From Paraclostridium sordellii (lineage in GTDB: Bacteria; Bacillota; Clostridia; Peptostreptococcales; Peptostreptococcaceae), in the NCBI RefSeq assembly GCF_000953675.1, contig NZ_LN679998.1, positions 953,911 through 1,017,910 of the forward strand: a stretch of DNA of 64,000 nucleotides, written 5' to 3'. The notes beneath the pieces are model-generated. The model worked only from the letters and a program-made list of their open reading frames with translations, was not told the DNA's origin and ran no database searches. Below, one piece after another: positions 51,528-60,605 of this stretch (the stretch's first letter is position 1; each line of letters begins with the position of its first letter). Made by a program: the position numbers and the translations under genes.

Positions 51528-51720
51528 AATGCTTAAAATATAAATTTTAGTGAAAAAATTAAGTTTTATAAATTAAAGTTTTTATAACAATAAACAACAA
51601 AATATTTCTAAAAAGGATAAACATAAATATTGTCAAATTATAATAATATAGTACTGGAAATTTCATAATATTAAAAAATATTATAATATTTAGTAAATGT
51701 TAAAATGAGGGGGATTTAAA

Positions 51721-52617
51721 TTGAAAAAAATATATATAGTATTAGCATTTCTTATGATTATAACTTTATCGGGTTGTTCTTCAAGTAATGAAAAAGACTC
51801 TAAAGAAGAATCTAAACAAGTTATAAATAAGGATAAAAAAGATTCTAAAAATGATTTTAAAGAGGTTATAAATAACAATGAAGAAGTTTCTAAAGAAGTT
51901 AAAAATGTTGAAGAGACATATCCACAAAGCATAGCCTATTTTGCAGTACTTAATAAGCTTGAAAATATTAAAAATAAAGATGAAGCTACAAATTTACTAA
52001 GTGACCTTCAATCATATATAGTAGAAAATTATCCTTATGATTATAGCCAAGCTAAGGATAAACCAATACTTGAGACATTAGAAGATTTTGGACTTATGGA
52101 AAAGCTTTTGATTGTAAATAATGACCATATGTTTTATGAGGCAACTAATCATAAAAATACTATTGGGCTAAACTACTATGCAAAAGGTGAAAATGATGTA
52201 AGAAATAACAATATAATAGTTACAACTGATGATTTTCAGCTACAAAATAAGGTATGTAAAAATAATATTAAGGAATTAAAAATACATGCAATTTATGAGA
52301 GTGTTTTAAAAGAATTAGTGAAAAATAGCGATATAGACAAGAAGTTAAAAGAAATAGAAGAAAAATTTAAAGATTATGAGAAAAAGGAAATGAATGACGA
52401 TATTGTAGTTTATAAATTTAATAAAGACAAGGAATATTTAACACTTGCATATTCAAAAGTAGAAAATAAAATCAAAAATTTAAATTATAGCAATAATGAA
52501 TCATTGTCTTCTGAGAGTGCTTATATTAAAGATGGAAAATTAGAGATTAGAATTATTAATAAAGTGGATGATTTATCTGAGCAGGAAAAGTTATTTAATG
52601 AAGTATTAGGTAGTTAG
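51721..52617 (+). CDS. Putative lipoprotein, unknown function
   Basis: A 298-residue protein starting at TTG after GAGGGGGA. Signal peptide with lipobox TLSGC, Cys at residue 19. A low-complexity Lys/Asp/Ser segment (about 20-60) probably spans the wall; the rest is mixed alpha/beta (YPQSIAYFAVLNKLENIKNKDEATNLL, VTTDDFQLQNKVCKNNIKEL). No family recognised. The following membrane gene starts about 57 bp later and may be co-transcribed. Confidence 0.72.
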   Translation: MKKIYIVLAFLMIITLSGCSSSNEKDSKEESKQVINKDKKDSKNDFKEVINNNEEVSKEVKNVEETYPQSIAYFAVLNKLENIKNKDEATNLLSDLQSYIVENYPYDYSQAKDKPILETLEDFGLMEKLLIVNNDHMFYEATNHKNTIGLNYYAKGENDVRNNNIIVTTDDFQLQNKVCKNNIKELKIHAIYESVLKELVKNSDIDKKLKEIEEKFKDYEKKEMNDDIVVYKFNKDKEYLTLAYSKVENKIKNLNYSNNESLSSESAYIKDGKLEIRIINKVDDLSEQEKLFNEVLGS

Positions 52618-52674
52618 TGTGATGAAAGTTTACAATTATTATACATCACCTTATTTTAGGGAGGAAAATTGGAA

Positions 52675-53016
52675 ATGGTAATAATTTTACTGGGGATAAT
52701 CATGTACTTTATTGGTCTAATTTGTAAATGTTTACATGATGATTATAAGCAATATCCTAATATACACGCAGGCTATAAAATTGGGTCTGCTATGAAGGAT
52801 AAAGAAACATGGGAAGAGGCAAATAGTTATATTTATAAGGCTTGTATAATATCTTTAATATTTTCTATTAGCTTTATTGGATTAACTAATTTATTGGATT
52901 TGAAAATTTCAAAAGTAGTTTATTATATAGTAGAAGTATTAATTTTAGTTGGACCTATAATTTTAACTGAAATTCATTTACGTAAATTTAATAAATCTAG
53001 AAGTGAAAATAATTAG
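52675..53016 (+). CDS. Small membrane protein, unknown function
   Basis: A 113-residue protein with three hydrophobic segments (about 3-18, 60-80 and 86-104) and a polar loop with YKQYPNIHAGYKIGSAMKDKETWEEANSY, a pattern seen in SdpI-like or DUF-type small membrane proteins with a xxWxxAxxY motif. AGGGAGG lies ten bases before ATG 52675; a TTG at 52669 is the alternative. No firm family. Confidence 0.65.
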   Translation: MVIILLGIIMYFIGLICKCLHDDYKQYPNIHAGYKIGSAMKDKETWEEANSYIYKACIISLIFSISFIGLTNLLDLKISKVVYYIVEVLILVGPIILTEIHLRKFNKSRSENN

Positions 53017-53117
53017 TCATTAAAAATATTAATAGTATATAAATTAAAGTATAATAAAAACTATAAGTTTTAAATATAAAAGTGGTATATAATTTGAGAA
53101 TATGAGGGGGGATATAA

Positions 53118-53963
53118 ATGAGGTTTAAGATAATAGGGAGTGGAGGATGTGTTGCATTACCCAAGCCCTTGTGCTCGTGTAGTATTTGTGAAGAAGCAAG
53201 AATTAAAGGGGCACCTTTTTCAAGGTATGGATGTAGCATATTTTTAGAAGATATAAGCCTATTAGTTGATACACCTGAAGATATTGTACATGCAATTAAC
53301 CATTCAAATATTAAAAACATTGATAATGTATTGTTTAGTCACGTTGACCCAGACCATACGCTTGGAATGAGAGTTTTTGAGCAACTTAGGTTAAATTGGC
53401 TTGAGGTCTCAGAGGGGAAAGAATGCAATAACCCTATAAATGTATATGCAATGGAGTCTGTAATGTTTGACATGAACTCTATTAAGTTCAAATTTGGAGC
53501 ATATTTGGATTACTATGAAAATACAAGAAATTTAATTAAGAGAGAAACTATTGATAAATCTATATTTATAGATAGGATAAAGATAAGTTGTATAAAAGTG
53601 AATCATGCAACTATATTTGTTTTTGAAGAAAATAATAAAAAAGTAATATATGCTCCTTGTGATGTAAAACCACTTCCTAATGATGATATATTTAATAATG
53701 CTGATGTATTGATAATTGGAAGTACTATTGTAGGCGATGTTCTTAAAGATGGTTTTGTATTAAAAGATGATAATTCACTTAGAAATGATTTCTTTACTAT
53801 GGATGAAATTGAATACATAAAAAGAAAATATAATATATCAAAAGTTATAATTACTCATCTTGAAGAAGATTGGGGAAAATCATATAATGATTACTTAAAA
53901 TTAGAATGTCAATATAATGAAATACAGTTTGCCTATGACGGTATGGAAATAGATGTTAAATAA
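53118..53963 (+). CDS. Metallo-beta-lactamase-fold hydrolase (PhnP-like)
   Basis: A 281-residue MBL-fold protein. The N-terminus IGSGGCVALPKPLCSCSICEEA has the cysteine cluster of PhnP-type phosphodiesterases. The metal motif reads LFSHVDPDHTLG: His-x-Asp-x-Asp-His instead of HxHxDH, so one zinc ligand His is replaced by Asp. INHATIFVF, DVLIIGSTI and VIITHLEEDWG give the later His/Asp ligands. It probably hydrolyses a phosphodiester in the cytoplasm; substrate unknown. GAGGGGGGA precedes the ATG. The palindromic repeat at 53990 follows. Confidence 0.85.
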   Translation: MRFKIIGSGGCVALPKPLCSCSICEEARIKGAPFSRYGCSIFLEDISLLVDTPEDIVHAINHSNIKNIDNVLFSHVDPDHTLGMRVFEQLRLNWLEVSEGKECNNPINVYAMESVMFDMNSIKFKFGAYLDYYENTRNLIKRETIDKSIFIDRIKISCIKVNHATIFVFEENNKKVIYAPCDVKPLPNDDIFNNADVLIIGSTIVGDVLKDGFVLKDDNSLRNDFFTMDEIEYIKRKYNISKVIITHLEEDWGKSYNDYLKLECQYNEIQFAYDGMEIDVK

Positions 53964-53989
53964 CTAAGCAATTAAAAATAAATATAAAA

Positions 53990-54020
53990 TACCCTACATC
54001 GTGTTTTACGAGGTAGGGTA
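53990..54020. repeat. CTCGTGTTTTACGAG palindromic repeat, copy 2
   Basis: TACCCTAC A TCGT GTTTT ACGA G GTAGGGTA, a 31-bp hairpin with one mismatch, between convergent genes. Same design as 31732-31762; probably acts as or includes a terminator here. Confidence 0.68.
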
Positions 54021-54029
54021 TATATGTTT

Positions 54030-54296
54030 CTATTTAGCAGATTTTTTTATTTTTTTCTTTAATATAATTTCTTCAATTATCCATAACAATAAAGCTATTA
54101 CCCCTGAAATAACTCCAAACTTTAAGTTAAAGGCACATAGAAAAACTCCAACAAGAATACAAACTTTACCGTTAATAACTCCATTTCTTTGGTCAATAAA
54201 TTTCATTTCATGAAATTTTTCATAAGCATTAAATCCTAAGCCATACAATATAAAGCCTATACCAACAACAAGTCTTATAATCTCTACTGTATCCAT
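54030..54296 (-). CDS. Small three-helix membrane protein
   Basis: An 88-residue protein; ATG 54296 follows GGGAGATG and is preferred to a longer upstream frame. Hydrophobic segments lie at about 4-20, 42-57 and 60-78, with a basic C-terminus (KKKIKKSAK). The VVGIGFILYG start and following charged loop recall the small proteins at 153 and 39035. Function unknown. It is convergent with the MBL gene. Confidence 0.65.
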   Translation of the reverse strand: MDTVEIIRLVVGIGFILYGLGFNAYEKFHEMKFIDQRNGVINGKVCILVGVFLCAFNLKFGVISGVIALLLWIIEEIILKKKIKKSAK

Positions 54297-54503
54297 AAAA
54301 ACATCTCCCATGAAAAAATTATTAAAATTATGATATAAACTAGTAGTCTTACATATATGGTAGTATAAATTTATAGGAAACAAAAGGGAAAACGGGTATC
54401 AATTTTGTGACATTTAAAAGTAAATTAGAATGAACAAATTAGAAGGTGGAGTAGAGTATTAATACATTCTTCATAAATTAAAATTATTAAAAAAATAATA
54501 AAT

Positions 54504-54549
54504 AAAAATAGCTAGAACTATTGAAATTATCAAAAGTCTAGCTATTTTT
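54504..54549 (-). terminator. Terminator of the GHKL/LytTR operon
   Basis: AAAAATAGCTAGA and TCTAGCTATTTTT form a 13-bp stem; on the minus strand it follows the kinase gene and ends in a U tract. Confidence 0.82.
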
Positions 54550-54551
54550 CA

Positions 54552-55826
54552 CTAATTAATTTTTATAATTACCAAAATATTAAATTCAAACTCAGAATAA
54601 TTGATATCAAGAGTTCCACTATATTTATTTACAATTTCAGATACGTTTTCAAGACCAAAGCCATGCATACTTGAATCTGGCTTAGTAGAACTATATTTTC
54701 CTTTTTTAAATTTAATAATACCATTGTAATTATTACAAATAGAGAAGCTAAAATAACCTTTATCACAGCGAGCTTTTAAAGATATTTTTCTTTTAGAAAT
54801 ATCATCTAACTTCAAAGAAGCCTCAATTGCATTATCAAGTGTATTTGAAAAAATAGAACAAAGGTCAATATCTTCTAAAGGAAGAATCTCATCTATATCA
54901 ATATTAAAGAAACAATCAATTTGATTTTTAATTGCTAAATTATACTTTGAATTTATAACTGCATTTACTATACTATTTTTGCAAAACACCCTATTACTTA
55001 CATTAAATTTATCTGAAAGTTCATTAAAATATTCTTTTGCACCTTCTAAATTATCATACTCTAAAAAAGAATATATTACAGATAAATGGTTATTCATATC
55101 GTGATTTAGTTTTCTTACATTTTTTTGATTTTCTTCAAGCTCCCTATAATAGCTATATTCAAGCTTTAGGTTTTGATTTTCAAGTCTATTTTTAACACTT
55201 TTAACTATGTATTCAATAAGAAATATCATACTCAAGCTAGTAACTATACATGCAATTGCTATGGGATATGCCTGATGTTCTTTTCCTATTGGTGTATTTA
55301 TATTTGTTGATATTATAGAGATAAAAGGTGCTAAGCATATAATATCTATCATAATCCATGTTTTTATATCAATATATCTACCTATATTACTTAGCTTGTC
55401 TTTAGAAAAATGGTAAATTAAAAACCAAGAAAATGAAATAATACACATTTCTAATGTATGAGCAAAATAATCCATCCATAAAGTTTTACCTAAATACAAA
55501 TAAACCTTAGCACAAAAGTCATTGGCCATTAAATTTATAGATACTACAATAGGATAAAAAATCATTACAGCAGAAATATTTTTAATATAGCTAGATTTAT
55601 AAAAAACAACCATTATCAAAATAAAACCAATCATAGTATAGAAAATATTAACCATATCTGAAGTATATATAATTACATTTGGAACAATAAAAGCTCCAAA
55701 TATAGAAGCAAATTTAGCATATTTATTATCTTTAACTGATGAAAAAGTTACTATAACCTTATAAAAATAGTAGCTTGTTACTATATAAAGTATTAAAGTT
55801 GTAAGCTTGTAAATTATATTATACAT
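54552..55826 (-). CDS. GHKL-family sensor histidine kinase (AgrC/LytS-like)
   Basis: A 424-residue kinase with six hydrophobic segments in residues 1-205 and a coiled stretch leading to the H box LNHDMNNHLSVI with His242. SNTLDNAIEASLKL is the N box and SMHGFGLENVSEIVNKYSG the G box. It lies eight bases after the LytTR regulator gene in one operon, divergent from a BceAB-like transporter. It probably senses a peptide or antibiotic at the membrane, perhaps together with the transporter. Confidence 0.92.
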   Translation of the reverse strand: MYNIIYKLTTLILYIVTSYYFYKVIVTFSSVKDNKYAKFASIFGAFIVPNVIIYTSDMVNIFYTMIGFILIMVVFYKSSYIKNISAVMIFYPIVVSINLMANDFCAKVYLYLGKTLWMDYFAHTLEMCIISFSWFLIYHFSKDKLSNIGRYIDIKTWIMIDIICLAPFISIISTNINTPIGKEHQAYPIAIACIVTSLSMIFLIEYIVKSVKNRLENQNLKLEYSYYRELEENQKNVRKLNHDMNNHLSVIYSFLEYDNLEGAKEYFNELSDKFNVSNRVFCKNSIVNAVINSKYNLAIKNQIDCFFNIDIDEILPLEDIDLCSIFSNTLDNAIEASLKLDDISKRKISLKARCDKGYFSFSICNNYNGIIKFKKGKYSSTKPDSSMHGFGLENVSEIVNKYSGTLDINYSEFEFNILVIIKIN

Positions 55827-55834
55827 AAAAGTAC

Positions 55835-56536
55835 CTACCTTAACATTGTCTTTGCAAACTCAATCATAAATGAATTATACCTACCACGGCTTATAGGTAA
55901 GATTTCTTTATTTATAACTAAACTACTAGATTCTACTGAAGATACATGATTTATATTAACAAGATAACGTTGATGAATTCTTACGAAAAACGAAGGTAGA
56001 TTTTTTTCAAGGTTATCTAGTTTATCATAAAAATCTATAGTTTCTGTAAAAGTAACTGCATTTACTTTACGTTTATCGCTAGTAAAATAATAGGTATTAC
56101 TTAAATTTATTTTTACAGTTTTTGATTTTGATTCCACTATATAGAACTTATCTTGAATTTCATTTAATTCTTCAAGTGCTGAGTCTAAAACTTTACCAAT
56201 TTTTTCTGATGTATAAGGCTTTAATATATAGTTAAAGGCTTTAACTTCATATCCTTGGAAAACAAAATCAGGATAGGATGTAACAAATATAATTACAGAT
56301 TTTTTGTTATGTAATCTAATGTTTTTAGCAGTATCTATTCCATTTAGAGCTTTCATTTCTATATCTGAAAATATAATATCATAACTTTCTTTAGTAATTG
56401 AATCAATAAGACTTTCCCCACAATCAAACTCATAGATTCTATAATCTAACCCCTTTAAATCTAAATGTATTGATAATATGTTTTTTAGTAAATTAATTTG
56501 AGATTTTTCATCATCACATATTGCAATTTTAAGCAT
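55835..56536 (-). CDS. LytTR-family response regulator
   Basis: A 233-residue response regulator. Start ATG 56536 follows GGGGGGATAA; the longer frame upstream is not supported. Residues 1-120 are the receiver domain (CDDEK, phospho-acceptor Asp58 in IIFSDIEMKALNGID, Lys of LKPYT). Residues about 135-233 are the LytTR DNA-binding domain (VNAVTFTETIDFYDKLDNLEKNLPSFFVRIHQRYLVNINHVSSVESSSLVI). It pairs with the downstream kinase. A 21-bp direct repeat in the divergent intergenic region is its likely operator. Confidence 0.93.
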   Translation of the reverse strand: MLKIAICDDEKSQINLLKNILSIHLDLKGLDYRIYEFDCGESLIDSITKESYDIIFSDIEMKALNGIDTAKNIRLHNKKSVIIFVTSYPDFVFQGYEVKAFNYILKPYTSEKIGKVLDSALEELNEIQDKFYIVESKSKTVKINLSNTYYFTSDKRKVNAVTFTETIDFYDKLDNLEKNLPSFFVRIHQRYLVNINHVSSVESSSLVINKEILPISRGRYNSFMIEFAKTMLR

Positions 56537-56573
56537 AAAAATTATCCCCCCTATTTTTTCATTATAGCATACC

Positions 56574-56604
56574 AAAAATTACAATATCACTGCAAAAGAT
56601 TACA
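56574..56604. promoter_or_regulatory. LytTR-type operator between the two-component system and the ABC transporter
   Basis: AAAAATTACA (56574-56583) and AAAGATTACA (56595-56604) are direct repeats exactly 21 bp apart. A -10 (TACAAT, 56638-56643) towards the ABC genes lies downstream, and a minus-strand TATAAT (plus 56561-56566) serves the regulator. The motif differs from TTAGTCC, so it should be bound by a different LytTR protein, presumably the adjacent one. Confidence 0.6.
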
Positions 56605-56672
56605 TTTGGTACAGTTTTTAATTGCACCTTAAAAATATACAATTAACTTATAAAATATTAGGAGGGAACATT

Positions 56673-57428
56673 ATGCTTAAAGTTAACAATTTATATAAAA
56701 GTTATAAAACAGGGAATATGAATTATGATGTATTGAAAAATATATCTTTTTACGTGAAAAAGGGAGAGTTTGTAGCCGTTATGGGGCCATCAGGAAGTGG
56801 AAAGACTACACTTTTAAACTGTATATCTTGCTTTGTACCTTTTGAAAAGGGAGAAATACTACTTAGTGGAGAAAATATATCAGGATTAAATGAAGAAAGT
56901 TTAGCAGATATAAGAAATCAAAAGTTAGGATTTGTTTTTCAAGATTTTATGTTATTAGATGGGTTAAGTGTAGTAGAAAATATTTGCTTACCACAGATTA
57001 TAGCAGATAAAGATGTTACTAAGATGGAGGTATTAGCAAACAAACTTTGTAACACTTTTGGGATTTCACATATAAAGGATAAATATCCAGCAGAAATATC
57101 AGGAGGAGAAAAACAACGTAGCGCTGTTGCAAGAGCTCTTATTAATAAACCATATATTATTTTAGCAGATGAACCAACTGGAAATTTAGATAGTAAATCA
57201 TGTAGAGCCGTTATAGATTCATTTGTTCAAGCAAAAAAAGAATTAGGCGCAACTGTGTTTATGGTAACTCACGATAGTTTTGCAGCATCATTTTGTGATA
57301 GAGTTATAGTTCTTAAAGATGGAGAAGTATATACAGAACTTACTAAAACTACAAGCCGTATTGAGTTTATGGATAAACTCCTAGATACATTGAAAAAACT
57401 AGGAGGTGATGATTATGACAATGAATAG
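56673..57428 (+). CDS. ABC transporter ATP-binding protein, BceA-like
   Basis: A 251-residue ATPase. ATG 56673 follows TAGGAGGGA. Walker A GPSGSGKTT at residues 38-46, Q loop near VFQDFMLL, signature SGGEKQR, Walker B IILADEPTGNLD and H loop VTHD are intact. The sequence is of the MacB/BceA subfamily that drives export or target-protection for peptide antibiotics. The permease gene overlaps its end by 14 bp. Confidence 0.94.
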   Translation: MLKVNNLYKSYKTGNMNYDVLKNISFYVKKGEFVAVMGPSGSGKTTLLNCISCFVPFEKGEILLSGENISGLNEESLADIRNQKLGFVFQDFMLLDGLSVVENICLPQIIADKDVTKMEVLANKLCNTFGISHIKDKYPAEISGGEKQRSAVARALINKPYIILADEPTGNLDSKSCRAVIDSFVQAKKELGATVFMVTHDSFAASFCDRVIVLKDGEVYTELTKTTSRIEFMDKLLDTLKKLGGDDYDNE

Positions 57429-59514
57429 TGTTATATCAAAGCTTAGAAAAAACAGTATAAAAAATTATTATATGCTAGCCTTTTGTATAACCTTATCAGT
57501 TTTATTAGTTACTTCATATGCATTAATGTTTTTTAGTCCAACAGTTATGAATATTCTACCATCAGGAGGAGATAGTAGAAAGCAAGGTTATATGATATTT
57601 TCTATAGCAATTATTGGATGTGCAGTATTTACAACTTATGCATCTTCTTTATTTTTTAAATATAAAAGTCGTGAGTTTGGAATTTTAATGGCACTAGGAG
57701 AAAGAAAGTCAAAGCTTAAGAAAGTTTTATTAAAAGAACTTTTATTTATTATACCTATATGTTTAATAGTTGGATTGGTTCTTAGTATTCCCGTTTCTTA
57801 TATAATATGGAAAGTTTTTCAGATATTTATTATAGATACAAAAGAAATGGCATATCAATTTGGAGCTACAGGACTTATATTTGGAATTGGGTTTTGTATT
57901 TTTGTAACAATATGTATATTCATAAATGGTGCTAAGTTTATAAAAAGAAGCAATATTATGGATGTTATTTACGAACAAAGAAAGTCTGAGGTTGTAAAAG
58001 ATATTAAACCTTGGACTGGTGTAGTTGGGTGGATATTAGTTATAGGTGGGTTGCTTTTAGGATATGGTATCCCTACTCTAGTAATAGAGTTAACAGGATA
58101 TAATATGCCGTCTATATGGAATGTTGTGTATTTATTATCATTTGTAGGTCTTTATATGGTATTAACTCATGCAATAATCTATAGTAAAAAAGGAAAAAAT
58201 CCTAAAAAGTATTATAAAAATATTATATCAACAAATATGATGAGATTTTCAGGAAAACAGACAGTTAAAAACATGTGTGTAATAACCTTTTTAATTGCAG
58301 GAGGATTATTTGCATCATTTTATGGGCCTACAATTATGTCTGCTGTCTTAGTAGATATAAAAACAAATCCTATAGATTATGCTTTTTATTATAAAGGAAA
58401 TGAAAATCAAATAAATAAAGAAGAAATATACTCTCTTGCTAAGGATAATAATGTTGATATAACAGATTACTATGAAGTAGATTCTATTTCGCTTATTACA
58501 AATGGGTACTATAGAGATTATGATGAAAATAATATGCTTATAAATGAGTATGTAAAAAAAATGCAGTATGATGAGTTTTTTAAAGAAAGTGATTTTAATA
58601 AAGTGTCAGGACAAAATATTGATGTTAATAAAGGTGAGTATTATAAAGTTATATCTAATGGAGAGTCTGAAAGTATGTTGTATAAATTTAATGATTTAGA
58701 TACAATAACTAATACAGTAACAGAAAAATCTGAGAAAATAAAATTCAAGGGAACAGTTTCTTTTAGACCTTTTGTAAAAGAACATCAAGGAAGATATATA
58801 ATATCAGATGAAGATTATTTAAGACTATCAAAAGGATTACCAAAAGAACAATATGATAAGTTTGTTTTATTTAATGTTATAAATCCTGATGAAACTTATA
58901 AATTTGCCAAAGCTTTAAAAGAAGAAATTATAAATAGAAGTTCAAAAGATGTGGCAGTATTAAATCATTTCGATGAGTATGAAAAAATGTTAGCACAAAA
59001 AAATGGAGAAGATTATTCTTATGATATTAAGGTAGAACTTTCTCCAGATAATAATCAACTCTTTGATGAGTGGAAGTATTATCCAATATTTAAGCCTTTA
59101 GATAAGCAAGATTTATTTAAGAATATGGCTGTATTTTTTATGTTGTTCACTTATATAGCAATAATATGTTTAGCATCAACAGCAATAATAGCTTATACTA
59201 GAGCAATAACTATTGGAATAGATAATAAGCAGTTATTTTCAGATATTAAAAAGCTTGGAGCGAATAAAAAATATGTTGAAAAAAATATTAAGAAGCAGTT
59301 AGCTAAAATATTTATATATCCAACAGTTATAGGTAGTATTTTTACTTATATGATATATATTACTATATTCATTGGAAATAGTAGAGGTAATATATCACAA
59401 GGAGAATTTTTAGTTCTTGGGGTAGGATTATTAATTATTTTATTAGTGATATTATTTATGTTTATAATATATAAGTTTTCTCTTAAAAAAGTTAAAAGAA
59501 TAGCAAAAATTTAG
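57415..59514 (+). CDS. FtsX-family permease, BceB-like
   Basis: A 699-residue permease. ATG 57415 follows TAGGAGG with an eight-base spacing; the ATG at 57406 is too close. Ten hydrophobic segments are visible, with a large extracellular domain (about residues 320-545) between helices 7 and 8, the BceB hallmark. KYKSRE and the KLGANKKYV-type coupling helices are typical. With the ATPase it likely gives resistance to a cell-wall antibiotic and may signal to the divergent kinase. Confidence 0.92.
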   Translation: MTMNSVISKLRKNSIKNYYMLAFCITLSVLLVTSYALMFFSPTVMNILPSGGDSRKQGYMIFSIAIIGCAVFTTYASSLFFKYKSREFGILMALGERKSKLKKVLLKELLFIIPICLIVGLVLSIPVSYIIWKVFQIFIIDTKEMAYQFGATGLIFGIGFCIFVTICIFINGAKFIKRSNIMDVIYEQRKSEVVKDIKPWTGVVGWILVIGGLLLGYGIPTLVIELTGYNMPSIWNVVYLLSFVGLYMVLTHAIIYSKKGKNPKKYYKNIISTNMMRFSGKQTVKNMCVITFLIAGGLFASFYGPTIMSAVLVDIKTNPIDYAFYYKGNENQINKEEIYSLAKDNNVDITDYYEVDSISLITNGYYRDYDENNMLINEYVKKMQYDEFFKESDFNKVSGQNIDVNKGEYYKVISNGESESMLYKFNDLDTITNTVTEKSEKIKFKGTVSFRPFVKEHQGRYIISDEDYLRLSKGLPKEQYDKFVLFNVINPDETYKFAKALKEEIINRSSKDVAVLNHFDEYEKMLAQKNGEDYSYDIKVELSPDNNQLFDEWKYYPIFKPLDKQDLFKNMAVFFMLFTYIAIICLASTAIIAYTRAITIGIDNKQLFSDIKKLGANKKYVEKNIKKQLAKIFIYPTVIGSIFTYMIYITIFIGNSRGNISQGEFLVLGVGLLIILLVILFMFIIYKFSLKKVKRIAKI

Positions 59515-59636
59515 GTAAGGTTGAAAAGATTAATATATATATATAAAATACTATAAAAATAACAAAATAAGAAATAATATATAAAAATATACGGAATAAT
59601 AGTTGATATATAATAAGAAAACCTAGGAGGAACATA

Positions 59637-60472
59637 ATGAAAATTCAATATGTACAAGGTAAACCATTATTTACAACTATAAATAAGAATAAAAAACAAT
59701 ATCCATATTTAACAGACGATATAGAAACTGATATATGTATAATAGGTGGTGGAGTTACAGGAGCCATAGCATCTTATTATTTTAGTAAACAAAATATTAA
59801 AACGGTTATATTAGAGAAAAAAAGAATAGCACATTTAAGCACAAGTGTAACTACATCTCTTTTACAATATGAACTAGATGATAATTTATCAGATCTTCAA
59901 GAATATACAAGATTAGAAAATTCATTAAAAGCTTATAATCTTGGGCTTAGGGCACTTGATGAAATTGAAGAGTTTGTAAATACATATGGGAATAAATGTG
60001 ACTATAAAAAAAAGGACGCTTTGTTATATACAGCTAAAAACAGTGAAGCAAATAGTATAAAAATAGAGTATGACCTTAGAAAAGAAAATGGATTTGATGT
60101 TGAGTATATAGATGAGACTACCAACGAATTTAGTTTTGATTTAAAAGCAGGTATAATAGCAAAAAATGGGGGAGCAGAATTAGACCCATACAAATATACA
60201 AATCAACTATTAGAAGTAGCTCTGGGTAATGGTTTAAAGATATTGATAATATAGAAATAGACTTTAAATACTGTGGAACTTTTGCATCAACTCCTGATAA
60301 TTTAGGATTTGTAGGTCCAGATCATAAGCATAAAAATCTATGGTATTTATTAGGTTATGGAGCTAATGGAATTTTATTTGCCATATTAGGGGCTATGATG
60401 CTAACTAAACTATATGAAGGCAGAGAAGATGAAAATATGAAATTGTTTAAAGTAGATAGATTTGATAAATAG
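59637..60472 (+). pseudogene. FAD-dependent oxidoreductase (DAO family) with internal deletion
   Basis: The N-terminal part (59637-60254) starts with ATG after TAGGAGG and has the FAD-binding DICIIGGGVTGAIASYYF and a following strand with VILEKKRIA, as in DadA-like amine/amino-acid oxidases. The frame stops at 60254. A second frame from about 60237 gives IEIDFKYCGTFASTPDNLGFVGPDHKHKNLWYLLGYGANGILFAILGA, the family C-terminus, ending at 60472. About 100-120 residues expected between them are missing, so a deletion of roughly 300 bp or more joined two frames. The product should be inactive. Confidence 0.85.
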
Positions 60473-60481
60473 TTATAATTT

Positions 60482-60520
60482 AAAAGTACTCATATCAAAA
60501 TTGATATGGGTATTTTTTAT
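60482..60520 (+). terminator. Rho-independent terminator
   Basis: AAAAGTAC..CATATCAA pairs with TTGATATG..GTATTTTTT with a small mismatch; it follows the oxidoreductase remnant. Confidence 0.72.
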
Positions 60521-60529
60521 ATAAAAATG

Positions 60530-60581
60530 TTGACTAAGTCAGTCCTATTCAATAGGATATAAATATGACTAACTTAGTCAT
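60530..60581 (+). promoter_or_regulatory. TetR operators and promoter
   Basis: ATGACTAACTTAGTCAT (60565-60581) is a 17-bp palindrome; TGACTAAGTCA (60531-60541) is a related one. Between them lies TCCTATTCAATAGGA (60543-60557), a third palindrome, and TATAAA (60558-60563) as a -10. The repeated TGACTAA half-site suggests autoregulation by the TetR gene that follows. Confidence 0.68.
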
Positions 60582-60605
60582 AACTATATACAAGGAGGAA
60601 TAATA

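Noticed and set aside
51648-51690. AGTAC upstream of the lipoprotein gene at 51721
   Set aside because: Only one half-site and the -10 distance is 32 rather than 34 bp.
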